A stretch of 64,000 bases of DNA. It comes from Calliphora vicina (taxonomy: Eukaryota; Arthropoda; Insecta; Diptera; Calliphoridae). The position numbers and the translations under genes were made by a program. Location: assembly GCF_958450345.1 (NCBI RefSeq), contig NC_088780.1, forward strand, positions 23,719,167 through 23,783,166, written 5' to 3'. Of the stretch, positions 1 to 12,808 are shown piece after piece. Each line of letters starts with the position of its first letter. Position 1 is the stretch's first letter. The notes under the pieces were generated by a model. It was not told the origin of the DNA. It ran no database searches and worked only from the letters and a program-made list of their open reading frames with translations.

Positions 1-677
1 CCATTTGTCATTACAATAATTTTTATATATATAGATTAGTTAAAGAACATAAATCTCTTAAAAATGTTGGTAACCACAGAGAATTCAACAGAAATATGTT
101 TCATATAGACATAAATCACGCGACCTAATTTCATGGCGTTCGCTCCATAATTAGTCATAGTCTCATATAGAGCCAACTTCTGAAAATCATTCACGAAAAT
201 AAATTATTGAAATAAAAAAAAAAATGTGTTTGCAAAATTTACATAGTGTAGGTTATTAAATAGTCGGGCTTGATCAACCATACTTTTCTACTTAAAAAAA
301 AATTAAAGTACATACTGAAAATCATTATTTATCACAAATTCTCATAAACAATTTTCATTAAATGTCAACTTTAGTAAATTTCACTATGGTTATTATGTCT
401 TCGTAATTAAATACATTTAAAACTCCTGTGAATTTGCAAACATAAATATGAATATTGTTATGTATTTAAGTAAGTCTGGAAATTATTAAAATTTAAATGA
501 AACAAAATTCATACAAATGTACATTTACCTTGATTATCTTAATGTCTGTTTATAGTTTTTCATAACGAACTACAATACGCTAAACTAATATTTGTATGAA
601 TCTATCAGAATAGCATTACGATAAAAAATAACCAGACTTTATCTAAAAAGGGCTTAATAGATTTTTTAGTTTAATAA
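1..677. other. AT-rich flank, no gene seen
   Basis: I see no supported gene in this stretch. It is AT-rich with homopolymer runs. Near 262 it has a short phrase (tagtcgggcttgatcaacc) resembling one at about 50158-50180 (tagtcggacttgaccgac), so part is probably an old dispersed repeat. Confidence 0.5.
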
Positions 678-1553
678 CACTGTCCAACAGCATTTTTGGC
701 ATGCTGTTGTAAGTTAATATCTGGGAGAAATCTTATTGTCAGAGTTATATTGTGGAATTTTATGGGGATCATTTTTGTGGAAGATCTTAACTCCCTATAT
801 CATCTCTTTAGGGAGAAGAGAAATTTGAAAAATTTTAAACATTTTTTATACATTCCATGCAACGTAAACGTGTAACTTTTTATAGGTATGAGATAACTGT
901 TATTTTTATTGTTTTCGAAATTTTATAGCAAATATAGATAATATTTAAAAAAAAAATCAAATCTTCGTAGGCCCGCCATATCTAAAAAACCAAAAAAAGA
1001 TCAAGCAGAATTAAAAAAATAAATAAACCTAAATATCTCTTTAAATTTTCTGCTCATTCGGATCTTACTTGGATTTTTGGAGATATTTTTAAAAAATGTG
1101 AGAACCAATATAGCGTGTAATTTTTTTTGTAATAATTAAGCGTAAAGGGCTCTATTTACAACTTTTGTGTCTTAATTAAATTTTACGGCAAACAGTTTCG
1201 TAGAATATATTAAGCCTTAAATGTCCTTAAAAGGACTTTTTTCGATTTCCTCGAAAAAGGGGTCAATTTGATCCCCAAAGATAGGAGATAGGGGGTTAAG
1301 ATCTTTCACAAAAATGATCCCCATAAAATTCCGCAATGTAACTCTGACAATAAGAATTCTCTCAGATATTAACTTACAAAATTCTTTCAGTAAGTATAAT
1401 GCTACCTTCGATCACAAAATTAAAACTTTGACCCACTGTAAAAAAATTCATACCAGCTGCACTATAAGTTTATTCTACAAATAAGATCTACTCTACAGAA
1501 TTATAGGGTCGCTGTTCTGTTCCAATCAAAAAGTCTCAATTTGTTGGACAGTG
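678..1553. mobile_element. Foldback DNA element, family A, complete copy
   Basis: The ends are inverted copies of CACTGTCCAACA (678-689 and 1542-1553), flanked on both sides by TAA (675-677 and 1554-1556), which is a likely 3-bp target duplication. Inside, a segment running from about 708 to 800 is repeated in inverted orientation at about 1285-1380 (TTAATATCTG.GAGAA, TTATTGTCAGAGTTA, GGAATTTTATGGGGATCATTTTTGTG), so the element can fold back on itself. No transposase is encoded. The CACTG ends with a 3-bp duplication would fit a non-autonomous CACTA-type (CMC) element, but a TAA duplication is also typical of PIF/Harbinger, so the superfamily is open. Related copies are at about 6985-7925, 24788-25145 and in 31568-33137. 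Confidence 0.75.
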
Positions 1554-3612
1554 TAATTAAATAAAAAAACGGCAAATAAACAAACATAAAACAAATTGAA
1601 TTTAAATATTTTTGAAGATCAAATATGTAAGTGTTTTTAGATTTAGTAAGCTTTCTTACAATAAATAGAATTCAATGGTGCGTATACTTAATATTTAATT
1701 ATACAACATTCTAAGGAATATAGAGGAGACGTATGAGTTATATGTTTTAATATGCTGAATTGAGTAGCTTTTTCTGAAATTTGGACGCCTCAAAAGTGAT
1801 GGAAAATTTTTTTCCACATGCCAAAAGCTTTGGAAAAATCGATTGCACTATATCAAAAAATGTTGGCATTCGACCCACTTTAATATACGTATACGAAAAT
1901 TATAAAAATTGAAACAAATTTTTAAATTCTTCAAAATGTTAAATTTATAAAAGAAATAAGAAGAAATACACTTAATTTTTATAATAATTCGGTAGATCGT
2001 GAAAGATTTGACATTTCAAATTTGTATTCCTTAAATTTTTTCATCTCATCTTTCACAAATTTTGAACAAATCACTCAAAATTAATTTATTATTCAAATGT
2101 GAATAGTACTTGAAAATATCTACTAAATATACGCTTACATGTGTGGGTTATCTCTTTTAGTTCGAGAGATATTTAGGTTAAAAGTTATCTTTTGTAATTT
2201 TAGGTTGATTTTTTTGGAAAATAAAACGGTATCTTAAACGTAATTTAAAATTTACAAGTAAGATTGTTATATTCGACTGTGCTGACTTTTTTATACACAC
2301 CATGAAAATGTAGTTTATGCCTTATATGGGGACTTGAATCAGTTATGGTTCGAACTGTACAGAATTTGATAGAGTGATTAATTTCTTAAAACATTAAATA
2401 ACTTACATATGTCGAAACTTATGTTGATAAATTTATATATAATTTTTTTATTGAAAATACAATATATTGACCGATCCGAGTTGGTAGAAAGATTTATTAA
2501 TTTCATCACGATATTAATAATTATAAGACAATTATGAACGTTCAAGTCATTTTCTGAGTGGGACCTTATATGGGTATTAGGGAAAAAGGATGCCCGATTT
2601 TCGCAATATTTGATCCCCAATCTTTTTTGATTGTGGATATAAAACGACGGATTTCAATGAATATTAGAGAAAATAATTTTAATAAAAGCTGAGAATCCCA
2701 GCATTAGGAAAATATCACGACAAACTTTTATAAAATATAAATTGTATAATAAAATAAATACATAATTTGATTTCATTTAAAAATTATTTTCTTCTTTTTA
2801 AAGCATTCAACTAAAAGCTTATTTTAAAATATTTTTTTTATTCTAAATTTATTTAATCAGAAACTTTGTTTATAGATGACACATTTATAGCAATTTAGAA
2901 ATTTATTATTAGTAATTTCTCGTTCTTATCAAAGATGTAAAAATATTTAAAAAAAGTTAACTCCATTTTTTAAAAAATTTAAGGATTTTTTATACTCATT
3001 TTAAATTTTAGATTTTAATCATTTTCACGATTGAGAAATTAAGGTATTAAAAAATAATTGTTACGTATTAGTTTGGAGCTTAAAAGAAATTAAATAATAA
3101 TTTTATAAACATTTTGAACAATAATTACACTATGCACGAAATTGACACTTTTTTTCTGTCAAGAGGGGCACCCAGCGGCTTAAACTAATTCAGGTACGCT
3201 GAATTCTGTGGTGGCTAACTGTTTTTTTTAGGTTAGCTCGTATTTTCGAGATATACCGTTATTTCGAAAATGGAGGAGGTTGCACAACGTATATTCGCGT
3301 AACTCAAAAACGGTTTAGTTTATTGAATAAACTGAAAAAAATTCCCCAACGAAATTACCTTCAAGCTAACTTTAACGTTTTAGAAATATAATTTTAGAAG
3401 TTTTTGGTTTTTAAAACGGCATTAATTGAAAAATACATATACGCTCTTAATTTTTTTTTACACATTTAGAAAACGAAGTTCCAAATAAAACAGGCTCTAA
3501 ATAAATAAAATCTGTCCACAACTTTTCATTTTATTCACAAAAAATTATACAAATATCCATTAATATTTTATCAAAATACATAACTCGTAGTAAGTAGCTA
3601 CATCGAGCAGTG
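1554..3612. other. AT-rich flank with repeat scraps
   Basis: No gene is supported. The stretch at about 1780-1880 (ccaaaagctttggaaaaatcgattg and flanks) is similar to 53880-53945, so it is a fragment of a dispersed repeat. Otherwise I see long A/T runs and short chance ORFs only. Confidence 0.45.
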
Positions 3613-4015
3613 CACAGTGGTAGAGAAAAAAAGAGGAAATAAATCTAAACCCTTAGTCCGATTTGAAAGAAATTTGACACGCGCAAAGACGAAGTGTTGT
3701 CGAGTTTAAGGTTTAAATTTAGACCACAGGAGTCCATCAGAGGTGCGGCCAAGGGTCCCCAAAGTAGGACTCGGGTATGATCAATTTTTAAAACGATCCT
3801 ATTTCTTCGTTTGTGTTCCGATTTCAAAAAGCTTACACATATAGTATCTCCTCATCGAGCACTACAAAAAACATCGTCGTGGATATCAACTATCTCTTAC
3901 AGCTTAGGATATTCGCATTTGAAAATTAAATTATCAAAATTTGTACCCACCGTACTCCAGTTTTTTGATAACAGCGGGTCCAAATATTTCCGGCCAATAC
4001 TTCGAATAAATTAAT
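3613..4015 (+). mobile_element. CACAGTGG-ended element (family C), right end not found
   Basis: The left end reads CACAGTGG at 3613. The sequence that follows (CCCTTA.TCCGATTTGAA..AAATTTGAC, later TCGAGCACTAC and CACCGTACTCCAGTTTTTTG) is shared with 32410-32720 and more distantly with 57721-58100. CACAGTG ends are typical of Transib transposons, the group related to RAG1. I could not find a matching right end, so this copy is truncated or its border is unrecognised. It shows no transposase ORF. Confidence 0.5.
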
Positions 4016-4219
4016 ATTGTACAAATGTTTTAAAATCAATGCTAAAAATTTTAAAAAAGCCTATATTTTTAAGTCATACAAAAAATTACTGTGACCATAA
4101 CATTGTTAAAAAACTTGTATTTTTTATTTGATACTAAACAAACGAAATAATTTAAAACAATAAAACAGAACAAAAAGAATTGAAATCAAAATAACAAATT
4201 ATTTCTCTATAGCAAAGAC

Positions 4220-4408
4220 CATAGAGAATAGACATAGAGCGGAAACTCTCCTGTCAAAGACCTAACTCGGTTGTCAGAAACCTAAGTGGTGAGAATGTAT
4301 TAGTAGAAAAAACTATGTAAAAACAAAAACAACACTCGCGTATGTGATTATTTTGAGTAATTTTTTTGTTTGAGTTTTTTTCTAGTTTCCGCTCTATGTT
4401 TCTCTATG
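4220..4408. mobile_element. hAT-type MITE with 8-bp target duplication
   Basis: A 189-bp element with inverted ends. The left end reads CATAGAGAA then ACATAGAGCGGAAACT after a 3-base insertion; the right end is its inverse complement. Flanks are gcaaagac (4212-4219) and gcaacgac (4409-4416), an 8-bp duplication with one mismatch. An 8-bp duplication is the hallmark of the hAT superfamily. It has no coding capacity. Confidence 0.75.
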
Positions 4409-4416
4409 GCAACGAC

Positions 4417-6370
4417 TATATGAAATGCTCAAAAAGTTTCAAAATTTTATGCAAATTACATAACAAACAAATTGTTTTTCATTTGTAGTTTAAAATAAAG
4501 CAAAAAACATTTGTTTGTCTCAACAAAAAAAAGCAAAACATTTTTTACATGTATTCTTTTTTTGTATATAGTTTGTTTATTTTATGTTCGTATTATTATT
4601 TTTTTTTTTTGTTATTAAACTTTCTTAACAAATTTATTTTTATATTTTTGTTTTTCTTTAAAATGTTGGTCAATGTGTTTTTTGTATTTATTTATTTTTT
4701 TTTGGTTTTCTTTCTTTTCGCATTTTGTCTTAATCTTAAGACACAAATCTTAATAGACTACTGACAGAACGATGACGCCACTTACAAAACATTGAGGATG
4801 TATGAAAATAAATTACAAATAAATTAGACATAAAATAAGAAAGTCAAGGAAAGGCAAAAGAAAAACATATTTTATAAGAAAATAATTGTCGAATAAGAAG
4901 ACAAAAAGATAAATAAAAATAAGACAAGTAAAACTAAGTAAATTATTGCTGCTACCAGAATTTTGGGCATGAAATATTATTACAAAACAACAATAAACTG
5001 AACAGTTTTTTGTTTCTGTTTAATACTAAAGTGAAATACTTAAATGTTTCCTGTTGTTGAGATATTGTGTTTTATTTGCTCAACCAAAACAAAAAAAAGA
5101 GCTGGATGCTGTTTATTATGGCTTAAAGTTTAGGAAATAAAAATTAAGTAACCAATAAAATAGTTAACCAAAATTTACTGTGCAAATAAGTTATAAAAAA
5201 TTTAATTACAAAATTATAATTAACACTGAAGCAAAAGTTCAAATAAAAAATTTATTTTACTTGTAATATAAATTTTTTTTTATATAAATTTGATATTAAA
5301 ACAAATTACTTTCCTATCTTTTATTTATAGATATTTTAAACAAACTTTATGGATAATTTGCTGATTTCTTTAGAATTTTGTAAGTATAAATATTAAATTA
5401 TATTCTTAAAAATCTCACATACTAATTAAATAAAACAAAATCAATTTATTTTGTACAAAAATTCTCCATTAATACAATTTCCTTGAAAGAAGTTTAGTTT
5501 TTCAACAAACTTGCACAAATTCTACACTTGTTTTTTACAATTAAAAGTTTAAAAATTAAACGAAAAATCTTCAGAAAATAAATTTTAATTTGTTTATTTA
5601 ACAACATTTTTGAGCACAAGTAAACTGTTACTTGTAATTTTAATTTTTTCTCTACTTTTATACTAAAAAAAAAAAAAATCACAAAAAAAGTCTCAATGTT
5701 TATTTACAAAGTTATTTAAACAACACTAACACAAATAAAACAATTTCTCTATATACCTATTATATAAAATACATTAGGTAGTGCATACTTTTAGGCTTGA
5801 GAAAAAAACAAACAGAAAATTCTTGCAAAATATATGTATATGACTATAAACAAATTTAATTTTTATAATAGCTACACCCTAATGTTGAAATCCACATGTG
5901 TTGCAATTTACATATACATCTTTGTATTAAATATTTCGTTTATAAAAAGAAAAACTTTTACAAAAAATAAGTTTTTATATACAATTTCAAATGCAAGGTA
6001 TGAGTATAGAAAAAACTCTATGTGTTTGTGTAAAAAATTTCACAGGTAATCAGAGAAAAAGTTTTTCTTTTGTTTTAGTTTTCTTTCTTTTTTCTACGAA
6101 TACTTGAAAAGTTTTTTTTCTTTACGGCAACTTATGTGGGCACTTCATGTGGGTTTTTGGTATTGGTGAATAGTGATAATATTTGTAACATATTCAAAGA
6201 TATGTTAATGATAATTTTCGTTAAAAAACAACAACGCAGAGTTCTATCTACATTCATAACACCATATATGCTTATCAATAGTAAGACTTCAGAGAGAGTC
6301 ATTGCCCGATGCAGTAGGTAGGCCTCGATTTAGTTTATTTTATTTATTTCCATTACCGAATGAAGTTGAA
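4417..6370. other. AT-rich flank, nothing recognised
   Basis: Long T and A runs (for example 4590-4760, 5640-5690) produce short low-complexity hydrophobic ORFs that I do not believe. No repeat borders or RNA genes were recognised. Confidence 0.45.
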
Positions 6371-6374
6371 AAAA

Positions 6375-6740
6375 CCTGGAAAGTGATATATATTTTGTGG
6401 TATTTGTTGTCGAGTATAACAAGAGTCAGTTTTTTGGAATTTTCCAAACACCTCCAAAATCTTGAGTTGCGGGTACAAAACGGTTTCTCGTACCCTTACG
6501 TACTTATCAACCAGTAACTTAGTTGAATATAAATTGATTTTAAGTTTATGACGGGATTTAGAAAGAAAAGACCTTTGAAATTTTTAAATTTTTCAAATTT
6601 GGTGATGTTTCTACACACCATTTTATAAAAATCTACTGATTTATTGAACTTTTTATTAAAATAAGCTTGTCAAATTTCAAAAATATGATTCTTGTTATAC
6701 TCGACAACACATACCAGAAAAATAGTATTACTTTCCAAAT
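6375..6740. repeat. Inverted repeat pair of about 75 bp
   Basis: The stretch around 6375-6450 (ttgttgtcgagtataacaag in its middle) recurs inverted at 6660-6735. The arms are separated by about 200 bp. This is the footprint of another decayed foldback element next to family A copy 2. The borders are approximate. Confidence 0.5.
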
Positions 6741-6984
6741 ACATTTATTTCGTACAGTTTTAGTCACGTATTCAGACTCTTTTGATGATAAGTTAAACAA
6801 AGCCCCCGTACTTAAGACCAACGAGCGTTTAAGTTGAAGCAACTGAGAAATTCTGTAGGACTGATTCAAATATAAATCCTTGACAATCATGTAGAAACTT
6901 TTACATTGATATATTAAACCCTTTATATACAAGTCGACCACATGATATTTATTTACAACTTTGATATCTTTTCTCATCCCCACT

Positions 6985-7925
6985 GAAATTTTCCGGCAAA
7001 CATTTTCGTAGAATATTTTAATCCTTAAACATCTAAAGTGTGGATCTTCCACAGAAATTATCCCCATAAAATTCCACAATATAACTCTGACTATAAGAAT
7101 TCTCTCAGACATTAATTTACAAAATTTTTTTCATTTAGTATAACACTGTGAGTAATTTTTTGAGTCATGGAAATATAAACATATACGGACACGACTACGA
7201 GATAAAAGACCAAAAAATAAAGACCCATGTCTCCCAGTTTTTCCCAAATTCATGATATTTTTTATGGGTCCCCAAAGATTTGGGGCCCCGTTGTCATTTT
7301 TGCAAAAAAGTTATAATTTTTTCCGGCTCATATCTTGCAAACAATTCGCAATTTCGATTTACTCTCTCAGGAAAAGGTGTAGCCCTTGTCACAGAGAACT
7401 AAAATTGTGAAGATATAAAATCAAAAAACTTTATCTTCGAGATCAAAATCGCAAAAAAAAAATAAAAAAAATCGATTTTTTCCCCTGTCCAGATCGAATT
7501 TTTTTAATATTTTTTTTGCTATTTTGATCGTGAAGGTGAAGTTTTTATGATTTTTTATGTTTACAATTTTTGTTCTTTAAAACAAGAGCTACAAATTTGC
7601 CTCACAGAGTAAATCGAAATTGCGAACTGATTGCAAGATATGAGCCTGAGAAAATTATCACTTTTTTGCTAGACTTTGGGCAAAACTGGGAGACAATGAT
7701 CTTTATATTTTGGTCTTTTGTCACGTAGTGATGTCCGTATATGGTTATTTTTTTCGTGTTGCACTGTGTAATGCTCCATTCGATCACAAAATTAAAATAT
7801 TGACGCACTGTAAAAAAAACTCAGACTAGCTGGACTATAAGTTTATTCTACAAAAATTATCTACTCAACATGCCCTTTCAGAATTATAGGGTCGTTATTC
7901 TGTTCCAATCAAAAGTCTGTATTTT
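6985..7925. mobile_element. Family A foldback element, copy 2, interrupted by family B
   Basis: Sequence from about 6985 to 7143 and again from 7769 to about 7925 matches family A copy 1 (1185-1390 and 1397-1540): GGCAAACA.TTTCGTAGAATAT, CCCCATAAAATTCC, GACTATAAGTTTATTCTAC, TTATAGGGTCG. A family B element sits at 7144-7768. The right terminal CACTGTCC end is missing. A 159-codon minus-strand ORF here lies inside repeat sequence and is not treated as a gene. Confidence 0.65.
7144..7768. mobile_element. Foldback element, family B, inserted in family A
   Basis: A 625-bp element with ends CACTGTG (left) and inverse CACAGTG (right), flanked by TAA on both sides (7141-7143 and 7769-7771). Its two halves are inverted copies of each other folding around about 7490: TCATATCTTGCAA, GATTTACTCTCTGAGGC-like and CATCTTC.AGATCAAAAT.GCAAAAAA segments occur in both arms. 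The empty site is visible in copy 1 of family A (agtataatgct at about 1396-1406), which confirms the insertion. No protein is encoded. Confidence 0.75.
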
Positions 7926-8064
7926 GAAGTCTCTCAGCGAGAGCTAGGTTTTGATTTTAGACCCATACATTCTTTTGGTAATTTTCTTAGAATTTTGTGT
8001 AGATTCCAATTTTGTTATATAACTGTCGCGTTTTTTCACGCCCGAACAAATTGACCCAACCTAA

Positions 8065-8230
8065 TATATATGATTGCTACAATCATGTGAATCGTAAATT
8101 AACCATATTATGGTTACCACAATCATATAAATAGTTAATATGACTATAATATTGTTAAAAAAAAATTGTAAAAATGTTGAAATGGTTACAGTAACCATGC
8201 ACAGCTATATTTTTTCTCTGCTTGTAGTCT
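8065..8230 (+). repeat. Dispersed repeat E, copy 1
   Basis: About 165 bp that recur in the same orientation at 21195-21360. Shared phrases include TATGATTG.TACAATCATG, ATTAACCATATTATGG and TTACCACAATCATATAAAT. The unit contains several short dyads (ATGATTG/CAATCAT, ACCATA/TATGGT) and ends with a TTTTTCTCTGC motif also found at the ends of repeat F. It is probably a MITE, with borders not resolved. Confidence 0.6.
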
Positions 8231-10640
8231 TATTCTGAATGAAAAATGGTTGGGAAAATAGCTAATGTTCAATATTTATTAAAAAATTAATTTCAATTAT
8301 GAATTTCTTTTTCTGTGATGGTCAGGTGCTATAAACTATATACTACAATTAGGTAATTATTTATTACATATTTTATATTCCATAAGCATTTTGTTATATC
8401 TAAACAAAATTTTTTATTTCAAAAGTAAATCTGTCTGAAAAAGTTTTTATAACCATATTTTTTTTTTTGCTTATTTCAACTTCACTTAGTTGTTGAAACT
8501 TTTTTGCTAAAACTTTAAGTATATAACTTCGTTTTAGTTCCTCCTCTTGATAGTTTTTCCCTTTTTTGTTTTGTGCTCTTAATTAATTGTACTTTTGCAT
8601 ATAATGAAGAAGCTTTTTTATTACCTTTATATATGAAACAAAAGAAACATAAAAGTCTGGTATCTTAAACCTCTTGGCTCTGTGAGACTTGGTTGGTGCC
8701 TTTTTAATTTACGTTTATTTTAATGACCACAATCTCTGTTTCTTGTGTGGCTGGCTGGTTTATGGCTGGTAGAAATGCACAGCAATTAATTAGCCTTAAA
8801 TATATGCAACTTAATACATACGTACTGCAAACTTTATTGCAAAAAAGAAAAGTTTTTTTTAAAAAGTTTTGTTTTCTGCTTAAAAAAATATAATTTGTAT
8901 ATGGCTTAAAGTCATATTAAGATATATGTTTGTATGTAAAGATAACAGTTGAATATTTTCCAACAAACCAAATTTCTTATATTTATAACAATAAAATAAC
9001 AAACGAAAAATACCCCTAAGCCATGAAAGATTCTTTAATTTTTATTTTGGTTTTTTCTTTATAAAAAAAAGAAAGAAAAAAACATTGATTTGTTTGTCTT
9101 TAGCTTGGAACCATATTTTAACTTTATGGTTTCTTTTACGTCGTTTTTTTTGTTTTCCATTTAGTACTATTTTTGCAAAATTATTGGCAATTTTTCAAAA
9201 CTCTTTGTTACGTTTAAGTACGTGTGTTTGTTTGACTTCTAAAAAGCAAAAAAAAAGTAAAAGAAAGAAGGGAAAAAATTGCAGTAACATTAAATTAAGA
9301 AACTACAAGTATGATGTTGTCCTATTGCGGAAGTTTTCATTATTATTTCTTTTTGCATTGAAAAAGGCTTTTAAGGAAAACATGTTTCATTTTTGCTGTT
9401 ATAGAGTTTTTTTATATTTCGTTCTAAAAAATCTTCATTTTGTTGCTTTTATAGCAATTTCTTTGTATGTTTGAGAAAGGCTATGTATATGCATGTGGCA
9501 TGCTTGTGAGATCATAGTGTTTTTGTGGCCCAATTACGCATCAAACCAAGAAATGCTTTTCATTTCCTTGAAAACTTAACAAACCTACACCATATGGCAT
9601 GTTCTACATTTCGTGGAATCAATGATGTTTTCTTTTTTTTGAAATAAATTATATCTAAAGTTGGCAAAAACTATAGTGCAGCAGAAGTTGCAATTGAAAA
9701 GTGAATTTTTAGTTAAATAGTTTTTCCCTATGAAACTCCCCCTATAAACTCATCGATGCAAGTCTTGGTTATGTCGACACATTGGGTTTATGTCTCTTTG
9801 TTTGTGTTTGCCTAGTTATGAGTTATGAAATCTTCAGCAGACACTATCATAAATGCAGATTTTAATATTCAGTTCAAAAACTTTGTAAAGTTTCATTTCT
9901 TTGTGTGAGCTTAGAAGAGGTGAAATGCTAGAGTATCTCAAATTTGTTTGCAATTTCAAACTGTAAAAATTTAAAGTAACCAAATTAAGATTTAAAGTTT
10001 TGTATTTACATTTGAACTGTGCAAAAATGTATCTGTGTTATTCAGGTATTGGTTGCTAAGTTTGAAAACTGAAGGAAAAATATCTGGTTTAAACTTAAAG
10101 AGGAAATATTAAATATTTTCACAAGTTTTAGAAGATGTTTGCTTTTAGGTTTGTTAAAGGTTTAATATATTTAAATTATATACAAACAAAATAAAATAAA
10201 AAGACGAGTTTGCAATTCATGTAGCTCGCATGGTAACCATTCCGTTCTCTTGGAAATAAAATGCTTGCAGTGAGTCTAGATCGAAATCTAAAAGCATGAA
10301 TAAAATAAAACTGCACAGCTTAAAATTGATAGCTGTAATTCATGTGGCTCTTGTTAGAACCTGATCTTGAAACTGAGAAACCTCATATCAATGGTCAGCG
10401 AAGCTACATTAAATTTCTCTTTAACTTTAATCACCATTTTCCTAGAGGACCGTTTATGTCTTTGACTTGTCAGTGTGTACTTAAATCTCAAAACACCGAG
10501 AATATACATATTCTCAAGATTGTATTGAGAAGCTTATAGCACCAGTCATCGCAAGCCAGTCTTGGCCTAAAATTTTGGATTACAAATTCATAATTTAGCA
10601 ACCCAAGGCAGTAATCTGAATTTAAATGTTAGAAAATAGA
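8231..10640. other. AT-rich flank, no gene seen
   Basis: No supported gene, RNA or repeat border. ORFs at 9085-9474 and 10342-10539 lack family similarity that I recognise; the first is K/F-rich low complexity. The segment 10240-10560 is somewhat less AT-rich than its neighbours but gives no recognisable product. Confidence 0.4.
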
Positions 10641-10779
10641 CTAAGGCCGGGTAACTTATCAAAGTTTTAAACATAGTTAAGGGCTTAATCAATGTTTAAA
10701 TATATTTTTTTCATACAAATTCAAAAATTTTATCTTTGATTTAACTATGTTTAAAATTTAATAATTTATTCAGCCTAAG
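10641..10779. mobile_element. Small MITE-like inverted repeat element
   Basis: The left arm (CTAAGGCCGG at 10641, then AAAGTTTTAAACATAGTTAA) is mirrored by the right arm (TTAACTATGTTTAAAATTTAATAA then CAGCCTAAG at 10771-10779). The arms are about 40 bp with some mismatches, leaving a short centre. The target duplication was not resolved and nothing is coded. Confidence 0.6.
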
Positions 10780-12185
10780 AAATGTTTTATAATAATTTAA
10801 GCAAATTTCTGACAAAAAACTAAATTTTCTCGAATTCGTCAAATTCAAATCGGTGTAAACGCTAGCCCATAAGAGGTAAAACATTAAAATTCTGCATTTT
10901 TAATCTCCATTTAACTTACCTTCTATTAGACCCGAGATAAATTTTTGGAAATTTCGGGAAAATTTTATGATTTTTTTGTTTTGATATCAAGTCAAAATGG
11001 ATTATCGATGTTAGAAAATGTTTATATTTAAAGATCTACTTATAGACGAAATATCTATTTTTAATGGAATTGTTTTTTGGTTTCTTTCGGAAATTCCATA
11101 GTAACGATATTCAATGGCGGAGGCCAGAAAGCTGAAATTTTTAATTTTCTGGTTAAAAGTTCATCGTAGTGACTAGTGGTAAAATATAGGCAGAATGTAT
11201 TATAAATCAAAGTATAGGAATGTGTATTATATTTTGAAAAAGTTATAAAATTTTTAAAATTCATGAAAGGCTTTTCGCAAAAAGATCGCAAAAACTTTTC
11301 AGTTGACTTTTTGTGCAATGATAACGGAGTAATTGTGACCTCAACTTGACGACATAGATCTGGACGACATGTGATTTCAGCAAGACAACGATTTCCAGAA
11401 TAAATTATCTCATGAAATACTGATGTCAACTAGCCACAAATATCATGCGATTTAACGCCGTTCTAATTTTTTCTTAGGGGGGCCACCCACTTGCCCCATT
11501 CTACATCGAAAATACCTTAATTCAAACCTTGTGATATTTCGTTACGTTTCTAAATCGCTGCACAGTGGATAATATAAGGTGTATGCATCTCATAATTTAT
11601 TTTTGCAAATGTTTGAAATTAACCATAAAACAAGTTCTATCCTAAAGCTAAGATGTTAGTCAATAATTATTTGCAGAAATTAAAATTATTATGTCAACAG
11701 AAGTATTATATAGATATGTATTATACAGAAGTATTTATATAGATACGCCCCTGAATACTAAATTTAGGGGCGTACATATATAAATAAAAATCAAATATCG
11801 TTCGTTGGTAAATGCATCAGTAGAGAACGGCCGGACCGATTTAGACAATTTTTTTTTAAAATGTTAGCCATAGCCAAACTTAGGTTTTTAGGGAATAAAA
11901 AATTGACCTCGCCCACTTTTATCTAAAATCGGAAAACGGCTACATCGATTTGTCAAATTTTTTGTTTAAATGATCATAGTAAATCAATTTAAGTTTTTAC
12001 TGAAAGAAAAATCTACAACGTCAATTTTTTTTTCGATATATCTGAAATCGAGGACGCCTGGACCGATTTAACAAACTTTTTTATAATGTTCGCAATACAT
12101 AGTCCGCAAAAGTTTTTACATAAATAAATATTGTCCACGTCCACTAATACGCCACTTATTAAATACATTTGCAAAATACATTGGT
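10780..12185. other. AT-rich flank with old repeat sequence
   Basis: No gene is supported. A CACAGTGG end motif occurs at 11566 without a visible partner. The stretch at 11810-12180 repeats a loose theme (ggaccgattta..aa.tttttt) in successive blocks and leads into the tandem array that follows; it looks like the degenerate continuation of a repeat rather than unique sequence. Confidence 0.4.
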
Positions 12186-12808
12186 CTGTGATCAATCATA
12201 TTTCAGACCAAAATTCGATTACTTATATAAAAACTCACAATAGCCTAAATCGATAATAACTTGACCAATAAGCGTTTAATCAAGAAAAAGAGCTCGATCT
12301 GTGATCACTCAATTTCTGACCAAAAATCGATTTTTTATATAAAAACTCAAAATATCTAAATTCGCTAATAACTTGGTTAACAAGCGTTGAATCAAGAAAA
12401 GTAGCTCGATCTGTGATCACTAATATTTCTTACCAAAAATCGATTTTTTATATAAAAACTCAAAATATCTATATTCGTTAATAACTTGGCCAATAAGCGC
12501 TTAATCAAGAAAAGCAGCTCGATCTGTAATCACTCATATTTCTGACTAAAATTCGATTTTTTATATAAAAACTCAAAATATCTAAATTCGCTAATAACTT
12601 GGCCAATAGGCTTTTAACCAAGAAAAAGAGTTCGATCTGTGATCACTCAAATTTCTGACAAAAAAACGATTTTTCATATAAAAACTCACAATATCTAAAA
12701 TCACTAATAACTTGGCCAATAAGCGTTTAATTAAGAAAAGGAGCTCGATCTGTGATCACTAATTTTTCAGACCAAAATTCGATTACATATATAAAAACTC
12801 AAAATATG
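12186..12808 (+). repeat. Tandem repeat, about 113-bp unit, about 5.5 copies
   Basis: Successive units carry GATCTGTGATCAC, then CCAAAA.TCGATTTTTTATA, AAAAACTCAAAATATCTA, AATAACTTGGCCAATAAGCG and AATCAAGAAAAGAGCTC. The GATCTGTRATCAC anchor falls near 12297, 12409, 12522, 12634 and 12747, a period of 112-113 bp. The copies differ by scattered substitutions, so this is not a recent expansion. Confidence 0.9.

Noticed and set aside
6633..7112. 159-codon minus-strand ORF
   Set aside because: It lies across family A foldback sequence and an inverted repeat; codons follow repeat sequence, not a protein family.
9085..9474. 129-codon plus-strand ORF
   Set aside because: Low-complexity Phe/Lys/Leu translation of T- and A-rich runs; no recognisable domain.
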